Below, one piece after another: positions 29,529-42,372 of a stretch of 64,000 bases of DNA (position 1 is its first letter; the number at the start of each line of letters is the position of its first letter). Where the stretch lies: the NCBI RefSeq assembly GCF_021650705.1, contig NZ_CP087138.1, forward strand, positions 4,766,501-4,830,500, given 5' to 3'. Position numbers and translations under genes: made by a program. The notes under the pieces were generated by a model. That model did not search any database and had not been told where the DNA came from. It saw only the letters and a program-made list of their open reading frames with translations. The DNA is from Pseudomonas sp. KNUC1026. Lineage in GTDB: Bacteria > Pseudomonadota > Gammaproteobacteria > Pseudomonadales > Pseudomonadaceae.

Positions 29529-31216
29529 ATGAAACACCTCGTAGTAGCCGCCGCCTGCCTGCTCGCCAGCCTGGCCGCCCACGCCGCCCCCACTCCCGGC
29601 GAACAAGACCTGCTGCTCGAACGCCAGCAGCGCCTGCTTGACGACCAGCAACGCCGCCTCGACGACCTGCGCAACCTGCCCGGCGAAAAAAAAGCCGCAC
29701 CCGCTGCGCCAAGCGATGCGCCTGCCCGTTGCTTCACCATCGAGGGTGTACAGTTCGAAGGCATCACGCTGCTGCCGCTGGCTACCCAACGCCGCCTGGT
29801 CGCGTCGTACGAAGGCCAATGCGTAGGCGTGCCGCAACTCAACGACCTCCTCAAGGCCATCACCGGCGAATACATCGCCCGCGGCTACGTGACCAGCCGC
29901 GCCTACCTGCCCAGCAAGATCTGGGCAGCGGCGTGCTGCGTGTGCAAGTGGTCGAAGGCAATCTGGAAGGCGTGGCCCCGGCCCAGGGCAGCCAGCTCTC
30001 GCCACGTGAAGTGGGCATGGCCTTCCCCGGCCACGAGGGCGAGCCGCTGAACCTGCGCGAGATCGAGCAGATGGTCGACCAGCTCAACCGCCTGCCCTCC
30101 AACCAGGTGCAGATGGACCTGCTGCCCGGCGAGCAGGTCGGTGGTAGCCAGGTACAGGTCAAGAACACTCCGGCCAAGCCCTGGCGCGCTTCGCTGTCAC
30201 GCAACAACAACGGCCAGCGCAGCACCGGTGAGCAGCAGTGGGGCGCGGGCCTGGAGTGGGACAACCCGCTTGGCCTTGCCGATCAACTGCGCCTGCGCGG
30301 CGGCCATGATGCGGTAAGCGACCACACCCGCACCTCCAGGAACGGCAGCATCGACTACAGCGTGCCTTGGGGCTGGTGGACCTTCGACTACAACTACAGC
30401 CAGAGCGACTACCGCTCCAACATTAATGCCCAGGGCCAGACCTTTGCCCAGACCGGCGACAGCCAGACCCACAGCGCCCGTGCCGAGCGTGTGATTCACC
30501 GCGATGCCCTCAGCAAGACGTCCCTCAGCACCGGGCTTTCGGTGCTGCGCGCCAACAGCTACATCGACGACACGCGCCTGAACCTGAGCAGCAACCGCAT
30601 CACCGAGGCGCAGTTCGGCTTCAACCACGGCCGGCGCATCGGCACCGCGTTCGTCAACCTTGACCTTGGTTGGCAGCACGGCATCGGCGCCTTCGACGCC
30701 CAGGGTGAAGGCGACCCCGGCCCGGGCGTGCCCACCGCGCGCTACAACAAATACACCGGCACCCTGAGCTACCTGCAAGGCTTCGACCTGTTCGGCGAAC
30801 GCCTGCAATTCACCAGCCTCGGCACCTGGCAGCACAGCGAAGACGCCCTATACAGCCCGCAGCGCATGAGCCTGGGCGGCCAGGCCTCGGTGCGCGGCCT
30901 CAAAGACCAGTACCTGACCGGCGACACCGGCGGTTACTGGCGCAACGACCTGCGTTGGGTACGCCCGGTCACCCAGCCTGCGTTGCAGCCGCTGTTCCAG
31001 CAGTACGGCGCCGGCATCGGCTACGACCAGGGCGTGATCGAGCACGGCCGCTACAACAGCGGCGCCAGCGGGCGGGTCACCGGCAACGCTTTCGAGCTGT
31101 TCGCCCGCGGCCAGCATGTGGCCGTGAGCCTCACCTTGGCCCGCTCGCTGGAGCGCCCCGAGGCGCTACCCAAACGCGAGCACCCGCTGTACTTCAGCGT
31201 CGACTTTTACCTGTAA
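29529..31216 (+). CDS. cdiB: CdiB/ShlB-type two-partner secretion outer-membrane transporter, frameshifted
   Basis: Omp85-family pore that exports the CdiA exoprotein, 562 aa when repaired. A signal peptide (MKHLVVAAACLLASLAAHA) is followed by a Gln/Arg-rich helix, as in FhaC helix 1. A POTRA domain follows (CFTIEGVQFEGITLLPL through GYVTSRAYLP), then the frame breaks near 29911-29916; one extra base leads to DLGSGVLRVQVVEGNLEGV, the second POTRA. The beta-barrel fills the rest and ends KREHPLYFSVDFYL. The conserved inward loop motif appears as SVRGLKDQYLTGDTGGY. It lies 30 bp before cdiA. Confidence 0.9.
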
Positions 31217-31246
31217 CACCGCTTAGCGCTCTTTAAAGGAAACGAC

Positions 31247-34200
31247 ATGGACGCCTTCCCTCGCCAGGCCACCTTCTGGGGCCTGCCCACGCGCGGCATT
31301 GCACTGCTGCTGATCAACGCCCTGTTCTGGCAACCCATCTGGGCGCAGGCCGCCACCGGCATCGTGGTGAGCAACAGCGCCACCCAGGTGGGCCAGGCTG
31401 GCAATGGCGTGCCGGTGGTGAACATCGCCGCGCCCAACGCCAGCGGCCTGTCGCACAACCAGTACCAGGCCTACAACGTCGGCCAGGAAGGGGTGATCCT
31501 CAACAACGCCACCGGCAACGTGCAGGCCACCCAGCTGGGCGGCATCATCGTCGGCAACGCCAACCTGCAAGGCCGCGCCGCCAGCACCATCCTCAACGAA
31601 GTGAACGGCGGCAGCCCCAGCCAGCTCAACGGCTACACGGAAGTGGCCGGGCAAGCCGCGCGGGTGATCGTCGCCAACCACTACGGCGTGACCTGCAACG
31701 GTTGCGGCTTCATCAACACCCCGCGCGCCACCCTCACCACCGGCAAGCCGGTGCTCGACGGCAACGGCAAGCTCGACCACTACCAGGTGGACGGCGGCCA
31801 GGTGAGCATTGAAGGCACCGGGCTGGACGCCAGCAACATCGACCAGTTCGAGATCATCACCCGCTCGGCGAAGATCAACGGCGAGATCCACGCGCGCAAA
31901 CTGGCGCTGGTCACCGGCAAGAACGATGTAGACGCCGAAAGCCTCAACGCCACCGCTCGTGCCGCTGACGGCAATGCCCCAGCGCTTGCGGTAGACGCCT
32001 CTGCACTGGGCGGCATGTACGCCAACACCATCCGCCTGGTGGGCACCGAAGCCGGTGTGGGCGTGAAGCTCGACGGCAACCTCGCCGCCAGTGCTGGCGA
32101 CATTCAGCTCGACGCCAACGGCCACCTGAGCGTGGCCCAGGCCGCTGCCAGCGGCAATATCGACGCCCACGGCCGCAGCGTCGAGCTCAACGGCCCGGCC
32201 TATGCCGCAGGCAACGTCAACGCCCGCGCCGACAACGCGCTGGTGAACCGCGGCACCCTCGCCGCCGCCGGCAACATCAACCTCACCGCTGGCGGCACGC
32301 TGAGCAACGGCAGCACGGTGGAGGCCGGGGTTAACCCGGACAACAGCCGTAATGCCACGGCTGACGTGGTGCTGCGGGCGGGGGAGATTGCCAATAGCGG
32401 GAAGGTGATCGCCAGCCGTGACCTGGATGCCCAAGCCACCGGCACGCTGCGTAACACCGGCGCCCTGAGCGCTACGGGCCAAGCGCGTGCCAAGGCTGCA
32501 ACCCTGGACAACAGCCAGGGCAAGTTGCTGGCAGGTGGCAACCTCACGGCTGAAGCAGGCACCTTTTCCAACCAGAACGGCCAGGTCATCACCGATGCCA
32601 ATCTGGCCGTCACCGCTGCGGCCCAGAACAACCAGGCCGGGCTGCTTTCTGGCCGCAAGGGTGTAACGCTCAGCGGCCAAGACCTGGACAATCGCCAGGG
32701 CGGTACCGTTTCCAGCCGTGAAGGCAACCTCAGCGCCACCTTCGCAGGCAAGCTGGACAACCGCGAAGAGGGTGCGCTCGCGGCTGGCGGCACGCTTGAG
32801 GCCACTGCCCGGCAACTGGATAACCGCCGTGGCACTGTCGAAGCACAGGGCCCGGTTACCCTTGGGCTGGCAGGCGATAGCCAGAACGACGGCGGCAGCA
32901 TCTACAGCGCCACCTCTCTGAACATCGACAGCAGCGGCCATGCCCTGAACAACCAGGGCGGCAACCTCAAAAGCGCTGGCAGCCTGGGCCTGCTCGCAGG
33001 CTCTTTTGACAACAGCCAGGGCGGCAGCGTAGCCAGTGCCGGCTTGCTGAGCCTGTTGATTGCAGGCCAGTTGAATAATCGCGGCGGCCTGCTCTACAGC
33101 CAGAGCGCCGGTGTTGGCATCGAGGCGGGGGAGTTGGCCAACCAGGGCGGTACGGCCCAAGGCGAAACCCTTAGCCTCACCGGCACCACCGCCCACAACC
33201 AGGGCGGCAACCTCATCGCTCGCAGTGGTGCGGCGCTGGTCACCGTCGGGGCGTTCGACAACGGCACCGGCACACTGGCGGCGCAAGGCTTGCTGAAAAT
33301 CGTCGGCGACAGCTTTGCCAACCACGGCCAGGTCGCTGCGCACGACATCGACACTCAACTGACCGGCACCTTCGACAACCACAGCGGTGTAGTGGAAAGC
33401 GCCGGCAACCTGGACCTTGCAGCCGCAGGCCTGGACAACGCAAACGGCCAATTGCGGGCCCTGGGCGATGGCACCAGCAGTGTCAGCCGTTTCAGCCTCG
33501 CCGGTGCACTGAACAACCAGAACGGCAACCTTGAAACAGCCGCGAATCGGCTGGAAGTAACCGCCGCAGGGCTGAGCAACGACGGTGGCAAGGTACTGCA
33601 TCTGGGCGGCGGTGCCTTCGGCCTGAGCGCAGCGTTGCTTCAGGATGCCGGCGGCACGCTTGCAACCAATGGCAGCCTGCTGATCGAAGCCGATCAATGG
33701 AGCAACAGCAGTGCCCTGCAGGCCCGTGACCTGACGGTTCGCGTGAAGCGGCTCACCCAGGCAACCACTGGCAAGCTGATTGCCAGCGGCACATTCACAG
33801 GTAGTGGCGACGACTGGGCCAACGCGGGCACCCTCGCCAGCAATGGCGCATTCAGCCTCGACCTCAGCCGTAGCTTCACCAACGCCGGCCGGCTCATCAG
33901 CGGCGCCGGCCTGAACCTCGGCGCAGGCAGCGTGCTCAACCAAGGCACCTTGGCCGCCAACGACACGCTCAGCCTCACCGCCAGTGGCATCACCAACGAC
34001 AAAGGCCTGCTCACCAGCGGCGGCAACATGCAACTGCTGGCCGATACCTTTACCAACCACGAGGCGGACGTCTACAGCCTCGGTGATCTGTTGATCGCCC
34101 GGGACGCCAGCGGCACGCGCGCCAGCCTGATACTCAACCAGTCGGGCAACCTCACCAGCGACGGTGCCATGGCCTTGGCTGCAGATACTGTCCGCAACGA

Positions 34201-37200
34201 GCGCACGGTGCTCGCCGTCGACCCGTCACGCCCGTGGAAAGGCCTGATTACCGAGATCGACTGCAACTATCCTGGCGGCCTGGACTGCAGCGGCAGCCGC
34301 CGGGAGCACGTATGGCGCATCGACCAGTACGATCGCCAGACCGTCAGTGAGGCCAGTGCCGCTTCGAGCATGACTGCCGGTGGCAGCATGGGCATTCAGG
34401 CCGATACGTTCACCAACAGCAGCAGCTCCGTTGCCACCGGTGGCGATTTCATTGCACGCGTCGGGGCGTTCAACAACCAGGGTGTGGTGACCGGCGAAAC
34501 GCTGACCTCGCGCATCGTGCGCAGCGGCCGCAAGACCTCCTACGGCGCAGCCAGCGCCCAGGCCCAGGCGTTCAATGATCGCTATTCCGAGAATGGCAGC
34601 GCGTTCGACCCGAACGACAGCAGCGGCTATGCCCAAGGCCTGGCAGGTTTTTACTACGAAGGCGAGTACTTCAATTACAAAACCAGCAGTGAACTGAGCC
34701 ACGACGCGCAAACCTACGGGGCAGTCATCCAGGCCGCCGGCCGAGTCGACGTGCAGGCCAGCAATGGCATCGACAACAGCGTAGTGAAACCGGGCTACCT
34801 GTTCGTCAGCCCCGGTACACCGACTGGCACCCACAACCCCGCAGGTGTTTACGGTGTGCAGGTTGCCGTGAACAGCCAGCTGCCCCCAGACCTTGCCCAG
34901 CAGCAGGTGAACCCCACCACGCTGCCTGGCTTCAGCCTGCCCGGCAGCGGGAACGGCCTGTTCCACCTGAGCGACCAGGCCGCTGGCAATCAGGCGCCCG
35001 CCGGCGCGGGTAGCGTCACCACCGCAGCCAACCCGAACATCCCGCATCGCTACCTGATCGAGACCAACCCCGCGCTCACCGACCTGCGCCAGTTCATGAG
35101 CTCCGACTACCTGCTCGGCCTGCTCGGCTACAACCCCGACAGCAACTGGAAGCGCCTGGGCGACGGTTTGTACGAGCAACGCCTGGTGCAACAGGCTGTG
35201 ATTGCCCGCACCGGCCAGCGCTTCATCGACGGCATGGCCAGCGACGAAGCGCAGTTCAAGTACCTGATGGACAACGCCATCGCGAGCAAGGCGGCGCTCG
35301 ATTTGAGCGTAGGCGTGAGCCTGACCTCCGAGCAGGTCGCGGCGCTGACGCACGACATCGTGTGGATGGAAGACCAGGTCGTGAATGGCCAGCACGTGCT
35401 GGTGCCAGTGCTCTACCTGGCCCAGGCCGAAGGCCGCCTGCGCCCCTCGGTGCTCTTATCCAGGGCAGTGATATGGCCCTGATCAGCGGTGGCAACCTCG
35501 CCAACGCCGGCACGTTCAAAGCCGGCAGCACGCTCAACGCCCTGGCCAACGGCAGCCTGGCCAACAGCGGCCTTATGCAGGCCGGCGGTGCCCTGAACCT
35601 GGCAGCGAACAACGACCTCAGCAACCGCGCCGGTGGCGTGATCGCAGGGCGTGACGTCAGCTTGAGTGCCGCCACGGGCACCCTCACCAACGAGCGCACG
35701 GTTGTCAGCTACCAGAGCCAGATGGGCAACAGCACCTGGCGGCAGGATTTCGCCAGCGAAGGGGCGCGCATCGAGGCCAGCAACGAACTTGCGCTCAAAA
35801 GCGGGCAAGACCTGATCAACCAGGGCAGCACCCTGCAAGCCGGGCGCAACCTGGCGGCTAACGCCGGGCGCGACCTGAACCTGACTGCCACGCAAACCCA
35901 GGTGAACACCGAGCACGGCGCCAACCTGCGCAGTGGCCAGATCACGCAAACCGGCGGCCAGGTAAGCGCAGGCAACGACCTGGCACTGATGGCCGGTAAA
36001 GACCTGAACACCATTGCCAGCGAGATCAAGGCCGGCCAGAACGCCAGCCTCAAGGCGGGTGAAAACCTGTTGGTCGGGTCGGCGGCCAATGAAAGCCACA
36101 GCTACTTCAAGGGTGGGCATTCGAGTTCGCAGGAGGATCATCTTCGGCAGGTGGGGTCGGGTGTCAGTGCCGGGGGCAACCTCAGCCTGGCCGCCGGCCA
36201 GGACATGGGCGTCGTTGCCAGCCAACTGACTGCGGGGCAGAACCTCAAGCTGGATGCCGCACGCGATCTGGTGATTGGCTCCGCGCAGAACGAAGATTTC
36301 TCGGCCAGTGCGAAGAAGCATAAAGGCAGTTTCGGCCGCAGCAGCTCCAAGGAAAGCCAGAGCTATGCCAGTACCAATGTCGGCTCCGTACTTGAGGCAG
36401 GCAACGACCTGACCATCAACGCGTCGCAGGGCAGTGACGGCAGTGTCAGCCTCGATGGAGGCCGCAACGTTGCGGTGGTCGGTAGCAGCCTGAGCGCTGG
36501 CAATGACCTGTTGGTCGGTGCCACCGGCGATGTGCTTATCGCTTCTGGCCAGAGTGAAAGTGGCTCTTCCAGCCAGAAGAGCAAGTCCGGCACCTTGGGC
36601 CTCAACGAAAGTGGCAAGAGCCTGGAGCAACGCCAGCTCACACAGGTGGCGAGCGAGCTGAATGCCGGCAATGACGCCATCGTGATGGCCGGCCGTAATA
36701 TCCAGATGGCCGCCAGCCAGGTGATTGCCGACCACGATGCGCAGCTCAGTGCCGGCGTAGTCGATGGCACTGGCGATGTGCAGCTCGCTACGGCGCAGAA
36801 CGAGGCTTATTTCTACAGCAGCGCCTGGAAGAAAAAGACAGGCCTGTTCGTAGGCGGCGGCGCGAGCCTCACCGGGAGTGGCGGTGAAAAAGGCTTCAGC
36901 GTCACCTTCAACCAGAAGAACAAAGAAGGCCAGCGAAGCCAGGAAAACACGGCAGTTGGTAGCCTGGTCAGCGCGGGCAACGACGCGACCCTCGAAGCCG
37001 CACGCGATGTGAACCTCAGCGGCAGCCAGGTCCAAGCCCTGAACACGCTGGGGTTAAAGGCCGGCCGCGACGTCAACATCAATGCTGCAAGCAACAGCAG
37101 CAATGCCAGCCAATGGTCGAGCAGAAGCGCTGGCGGCTTCAGCCTGGGTGGTGATCGCAACGGCTTCACGCTGTTCATCGGCAGTGAAGAGGCTGCCAAG

Positions 37201-40200
37201 GACGCAGGCCAGGGCCACGTGAGCGCCGCGCCAAGCGCGCTCAGCGGCCGTGATGTGCAGGTCGAGGCGGCTCGGGACATCCACCAGAACGGCTCGGATG
37301 TATACGCCAGCCGCGATGTGACCTACACCGCCGGGCGCGATATCCAGGTGGGCGCTGCCGCGCAGCAGGACACCGCCAACGAAAGCGCGCGCCTTTCACG
37401 CTCTGGCCTGGGCCTGACCGTCAACCACAACATCGGCAGCACCGCCGATGCCATCAGCGATGCCGGGAAAAGCGAAGACGGCGTCAGCAAGGCTTCAAGC
37501 GTGCTGAAGATGTTCGACGCGATCGGCCAGTTCCTCTTCGGCGCGACCTTCGACGGCATGTTGGGCAACAACCAGAACGCCCAACACGCCAGCAGCAGCC
37601 AGACCAGCATGCGCGGCTCCAGCCTCGAAGCGGGCAACGACGTGAACCTGGTGGCAGGCAACGACCTGTCGCTCAACGGCACGCGTGCTGGCGCGGGGCG
37701 CGACATCAACCTGGCTGGCCGAAACGTTGAGCTTGGCGTCGCGCAGGGCGGCGATGATCACGACGACCAGCAAACGCAGAGCAACGGTGGCATCAAGGGC
37801 GGCACCACCAACGGCTTCAAGATCGGCATCGGGGGTGCCTCCGGCATTGCGACCCAGGAAGGTACGCGGCAGAACTCGTTGCCCACCGAACTCAATGCCG
37901 GGCATGACATCAACGCAGCCGCCACCAACGACCTGACGCTGGTGGGCACCCAGGCCAACGCCGGACGCAACATCCAGCTCGAAGCCGCCAATGATGTGAA
38001 CATCCTGGCGGCGCGCAACACCAGCAACAGCCAGGACGCCCGCCATAACGGCGGTGCCGAGGCCGGCCTGATGGTGGGCAGCCAGGGCGTGGGCGTCTAC
38101 GCCAGCGTGAACATCGGCCGTGGCAACCTCGACCGCACTGGCGAACAGGCGCAAATGGCGCACCTCAACGCCGGCGAGGAACTGGCGGTGACCAGCGGCC
38201 GCGACACCACCGTGGCAGGCGCGCGCCTGGAAGGCGACACCGTGAAGGTGGACACCGGCCGCAACCTCACCGTGACCTCAGTGCCCGACACCGGCAAGGT
38301 GACGGGCAAGGAGATGGACGTCAGTGCCACGGTGGCCGTGGGCTTCGGCTGGGTGAGCGTGAGTGGCTCGGCCGGTTACGGCCAGACCACGGGCAAGACC
38401 AACTGGGTCAATGAACAGACCGCCATCGTCGGCCAGAACGGCGTCGACGTAAAAACCGGTGAGCACACCCAGATCAACGGCGGGCTGATCAATGACGCCA
38501 GCGGCAAGCTCAAGATCGACACCCAGACGCTGGGTTACGCGGACCTATCCGGGCTGGATGTCGAGCACGGCTACTACCTCAATGTGGGCGGGAGCTGGAC
38601 CAGTGGTGGCGGCGGTGGTAGCCAGGACGCCAGCCAGACGGGCAAAGGGGATCCCGGCAAGAACAACTGGAGCGTCCAGGGCTACAACAACACCAGCGAC
38701 CGCCGCCAGGAAGTGCGCGCCACGGTGGGCCAGGGCGAGATCGTGGTGCGTGGGGATGCGGGCACCGGCAAGGACTCGACAGCAGGGCTGAACCGGGATC
38801 CGTCGCTTGCGTATGAAGTGACGCGGGACAAGGAGCACAAGACGCAGGTGTATGCGACGTCGAGTTCTTTGGATGCTGCGCTCAGTCCGGTCAGTACGGC
38901 AAGTCAGTGGGGCCGGCAACTTTCGCAGTATGGGGAAAATGCCCAAGCTACGCTGGCCGATGCGGCCTATATGGTGGATAGCGCCAGACGGGTAGCGGAG
39001 CTGACGTGGCGGTCGATTGAAGCCCAATCCGTTTCGGTCGATCAAGTCCCAGAAACTGCGCGAGAAAAATTCGGAGACGCGCTCGCTCTTTCAATAGCAA
39101 AAAACTTTGTGCGGAATGGAATTGATCCTAAAGAGTTGGGTGCGCTGACAGACGAGGATCTTTTTCAGATTGGCTATATCGCTGAGAAGTTTAGTGAGTT
39201 CAGCGCTGCAATTACTCTTTGCTCGAATAGTGGATGTGCTACTTCGTCTTCTCAAAATTCACAGCAGTCGGACGGGGAGCGTATAACCCTTAATGACGAT
39301 GGCACTCTTCGTGACGTTACGAAAGTCGGCCTTAACCCAAACAGTCCAAGTGAAAAGCTGCTGGCGCAAACTTCACTGGTTGGTGAGTATCTAACTCAGC
39401 TTCGGGAAGATAACCCTGTCAAGGCAGAGCTGGTTACTTTGGCAATGCAAGCCTCGATGGGGCCTGCCAAAGCAGCAGTGGGGCTGGCGGGTAACGTTGT
39501 CGTAGAGGCCTTGGTTGGGGAAAAGATAAAAGCGTTAAAGGACGGTGCGGCGTTAACAATCGCTGATGAGTTAAGCAGCAAAAGCCGGCAGGAGCTGGCT
39601 GAGAGTGATCGCAACTTCCAGCTTGCTCATGAACAAGGCAAGGTCGAGCAGACTCGTAATCCTTATGTCTTGGGCGCTAATACCATTTTGGATGTTGCTC
39701 TGAGCACGGGGCTCTCAATAGGCACCAAGGTTGGGGGGCGGATAATCACGTCCTCGGACGCGCCGAAGGTTCCCCCATCGTCGGGTAAGCCTTCTCGTTC
39801 AGAACCGGCCCTAGGCGAAGCCGGCACGCCAGTGACGAAGGGCCCTTGTTGCTTTGCTGCGGGTACGAAGATTTCTACGCCTCAGGGCGATCGCACTATC
39901 GAGTCGCTGAAGGTGGGAGATGTTGTTTGGAGCAAGCCTGAGAAAGGGGTAAGCCGTTCGCGGCTGCGATTCTGGCCACGCATCAGCGTTCGGATCAGCC
40001 GATCTATCGGCTCAAGCTTAAAAGTGTGCGTGGCACGAGCGCAGCGGCAGGCGAGACCTTGCTGGTCACGCCGAGCCACCCCTTCTATGTCCCTGCCAAG
40101 CGCGACTTCATTCCCGTCATTGATCTCAAACCAGGTGATCTGCTGCAGTCATTGTCCGATGGCGACAGCGAAAATACGTCGTCGGAAGTCGAGTCGCTTG

Positions 40201-40678
40201 AGCTGTACCTGCCAAGGGGCAAGACCTACAATCTGACGGTTGATGTGGGGCATACGTTCTACGTCGGCGAGCTGAAAACCTGGGTTCACAACACTGGGCC
40301 CTGTGATTTGCCTCCGGATTATTTTGGGGGTGGAGCGAAGGAAGCAGCAGCTAGAGCTGCGACGGGCGGGGGGAAGTTGCTGAAACGACAGGAACGTTTC
40401 CAGACGAGGTGTTCACTGGGAAGAAACCGCATCAGACGACTCCTGGAACAGGGAGTGTGACACAGGAAAGGTACAACCCCGCAACTGGAAAACTGGAAGA
40501 ATCTGTGATCGAGTACGACCAATATGGCCGACAGGTTAAGAGAACGGATTACACCAATCATGGATATGGGAATCCAGAAAATCCTGCGGAATATCATTCC
40601 GACCCCCACACGCATACCTATGAATATGGTCCAGGCTATGGGGCCAATGGGAAAGAGACGAGGATCAATAATGAATAA
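31247..40678 (+). CDS. cdiA: CdiA-type contact-dependent inhibition exoprotein with pretoxin-HINT and toxin tip, frameshifted
   Basis: About 3144 aa when three missing bases are restored (near 35450, in the G run 39946-39949, and near 40391). Order: extended signal region; TPS secretion domain at about residues 35-300; long filamentous-hemagglutinin repeats (LDNRQGG, ALNNQGGNL types); a central region at about 34640-35400 resembling the receptor-binding part; FHA type 2 repeats (AGRDINLAG types) to about 38300; a Cys-flanked pretoxin region; a PT-HINT domain from GPCCFAAGTKISTP to TWVHN (39841-40291); and a variable toxin tip. The tip contains ERYNPATGKLEESVIEYDQY and a His-rich HSDPHTHTYEYG, suggesting a metal-using nuclease, not assigned. 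Base composition becomes clearly A/T-richer from about 39050. It overlaps its immunity gene by eight bases. Confidence 0.88.
39841..40296 (+). repeat. PT-HINT repeat copy 1 (inside cdiA)
   Basis: First of three near-identical DNA copies encoding the pretoxin HINT domain, from GPCCFAAGTK to KTWVHN. HINT domains of polymorphic toxins are thought to cut the toxin tip free. The others are a 3'-half at 41772-41978 and a complete copy at 42795-43254. The match with copy 2 runs on into the toxin tip (DLPPDYFGGGAK), then stops. Confidence 0.8.
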
Positions 40679-40994
40679 TCTTCCAGCGTTGAATGAATTG
40701 CTTGTTGCACACAACTGCCTACATGCACTTTCTGTTCAGTTGGACTTTGGCGATATGGCTTATAATTTATCTTTATCAATTTCAGCCTTTGAAAGCTTAG
40801 GGGTTGATGTGGTGACTATCAGGTTCATTGATGTTAGCCAATTTACTGCTCATGATTTTGGGGGCGGATTAACTCAACTGATGCACATGCGCGTTGAAAG
40901 GCTAAGTTCTGGCTTCGATAGAATGCGTTATCGACTGAGTGATCTTGAAGATAAAAAGCTATCGTTTTGTTTCTCATCATTCTCGATTGAGTAA
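40671..40994 (+). CDS. cdiI: Probable immunity protein for the CdiA toxin tip
   Basis: 107 aa, not recognised as a named family. ATG at 40671 overlaps the end of cdiA by eight bases, the standard place for a cdiI gene. The protein is small, acidic and soluble, with alternating strands (ALSVQLDFGDMAYNLSLSIS, VVTIRFIDVSQFTAHDF) and a C-terminal SFCFSSFSIE. It would bind and neutralise the toxin tip in the producing cell; this follows from position, not from similarity. Longer in-frame starts upstream lie inside the toxin sequence and are rejected. Confidence 0.65.
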   Translation: MNNLPALNELLVAHNCLHALSVQLDFGDMAYNLSLSISAFESLGVDVVTIRFIDVSQFTAHDFGGGLTQLMHMRVERLSSGFDRMRYRLSDLEDKKLSFCFSSFSIE

Positions 40995-41109
40995 CTGAAG
41001 CGCACGTAGCTGTGGGGTATTACCGCTCACGCGGCTGATGATATCAAGTTTTCGCAAATTACCGTTTCATCCAATAAAAGTGACTGGCCAGCAGGTATTG
41101 ACTACACGT

Positions 41110-41211
41110 ACAACCAGCGGCGCATTGGTGCAGGGCCGCGACGTCAGCGTGACCACCCTGACCGGCGACATCAGCAACACACGCAGCATCACACTGAATG
41201 TGGCTGATTAG
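41110..41211 (+). pseudogene. CdiA repeat remnant
   Basis: Reads GALVQGRDVSVTTLTGDISN and ends in a stop. It matches the FHA-repeat passage of cdiA near 35635 (GGVIAGRDVSLSAATGTLTN). It has no start codon and sits directly before an immunity gene, so it is a scrap of an older CdiA allele carried with its immunity module. The 115 bp before it hold no recognised gene. Confidence 0.6.
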
Positions 41212-41219
41212 GAGGAGTG

Positions 41220-41567
41220 ATGCGTGCTGTTATAAAAGGTATTTCTAATGATGTTTTTGATGTTGACACTTACTGCCCTGAGAACGTAGACAATTTTTCT
41301 TTGAGTCTTCGTATTCGAGTTGGGCTTGATTGCACGCAAGGAGCAGATGATTTTGAGCTTTTCATCTGCACTCCAAAGTGGCTAGAAGAGACAGTATGGG
41401 AGGCTCGTTGGGGGAGAGGCCTATTAATTGTTCGAGAATATAATTTTTCGACTATTAATGGGTTGATTCATGATTATGTGAGCAGCTGCGACGGAGACAG
41501 CTGGGAGACTATCGTGATACAGCTAGGAAAGGTATTTTCCTGGGAGTTTGATGATTACCAAAACTAG
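41220..41567 (+). CDS. Orphan immunity protein, Imm8-like
   Basis: 115 aa. ATG at 41220 follows GGAGGAG. The patterns FELFICTPKWLEE, WGRGLLIVREYNFSTI and a C-terminal WEFDDYQN match what I know of the Imm8 family of polymorphic-toxin immunity proteins. Imm8 members are often encoded beside toxins or in orphan arrays. No complete matching toxin is next to it; only a CdiA scrap precedes it. It likely protects against a toxin deployed by neighbouring strains. Confidence 0.65.
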   Translation: MRAVIKGISNDVFDVDTYCPENVDNFSLSLRIRVGLDCTQGADDFELFICTPKWLEETVWEARWGRGLLIVREYNFSTINGLIHDYVSSCDGDSWETIVIQLGKVFSWEFDDYQN

Positions 41568-41585
41568 TCAATAGGGGTATTTATT

Positions 41586-41614
41586 CAACACCGGCCATGC
41601 GTCGGTGTTGTTTT
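41586..41614 (+). terminator. Terminator after the Imm8-like gene
   Basis: Arms CAACACCG and CGGTGTTG around a nine-base loop, followed by TTTT. Confidence 0.75.
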
Positions 41615-41771
41615 ATCTGCTTACTGCAAAACCTCCCGTCCTTCGCTGCTCGCTTTGGTCGTGGCTTGAACGATCAGGGCATCAGGCATCTGCGCAACGA
41701 ATTTCTGTTGGCTATTGGGTGGTTGGTCGATGGCCTCCAATTGCTGCTGCCATTTCGGAGCCGGGCCACGC

Positions 41772-42345
41772 TATGTACCTGCCAACCGCGACTTCATTCC
41801 GGTCATTGATCTGAAACCGGGTGATCTGCTGCATTCATTGGCCGAGGGCGACACCGAAAATACGTCGTCGGAAGTCGAGTCGCTTGAGCTGTACCTGCCA
41901 AGGGGCAAGACCTACAATCTGACGGTCGATGTGGGGCATACGTTCTACGTCGGCGAGCTGAAGACCTGGGTTCATAACACCGGGCCTTGTGATTTGCCTC
42001 CAGATTATTTCGGGGGTGGTGCAAAAGGTGGCGCTAAGACTCCAAAAACTGTAGAGGAAATATCAACCCCCCACAGGCACCTATCATTCCGTCGGGCTGG
42101 GTCAGCCGACCGGGGCGAAATGGTGGTGAAATTTACTTTTCGGATGGTACTTATCCTGCCAAAGGGGAGCACATTAGGGTCATGCCACCTGGCTCATCAG
42201 CTGTTCCAGGATATGAGTATGGATACTGGCGCTGGCAGAATTCCGGCAAGCAACCAATGAATCCGGTGACAGGTAGGCCGGGTAAAGGGCAGGGAGATAC
42301 ACATGTTCCACTTCCACCGGACCTTTACCGCCTGTTCGTCGTTGA
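41772..42345 (+). pseudogene. Orphan cdiA-CT module 2: 3' half of PT-HINT plus a second toxin tip
   Basis: No start codon. It begins inside the HINT domain (YVPANRDFIPVIDLKPGD), runs to TWVHN near 41978, then encodes a toxin tip different from that of cdiA. Adding one A in the run at 42058-42060 gives NPPQAPIIPSGWVSRPGRN, EHIRVMPPGSSAVPGYEYG and KGQGDTHVPLPPD; another missing base near 42324 restores an ending SLPPVRR and a stop at 42345. The GDTHVPLPPD ending and the GWVSRPGRNGGE block recur in CdiA/Rhs toxins. Its enzymatic activity is unknown. It could be swapped into cdiA through the shared HINT DNA. The 150 bp before it show no recognised gene. Confidence 0.65.
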
Positions 42346-42372
42346 AGTGCATTGCTTCAATCAGGAGAAGAC

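Noticed and set aside
31223..34060. Open frame of 945 codons on the minus strand opposite cdiA
   Set aside because: It mirrors the repeat-rich, G/C-rich cdiA coding strand, has a biased composition and no recognisable domain; cdiA on plus is certain.
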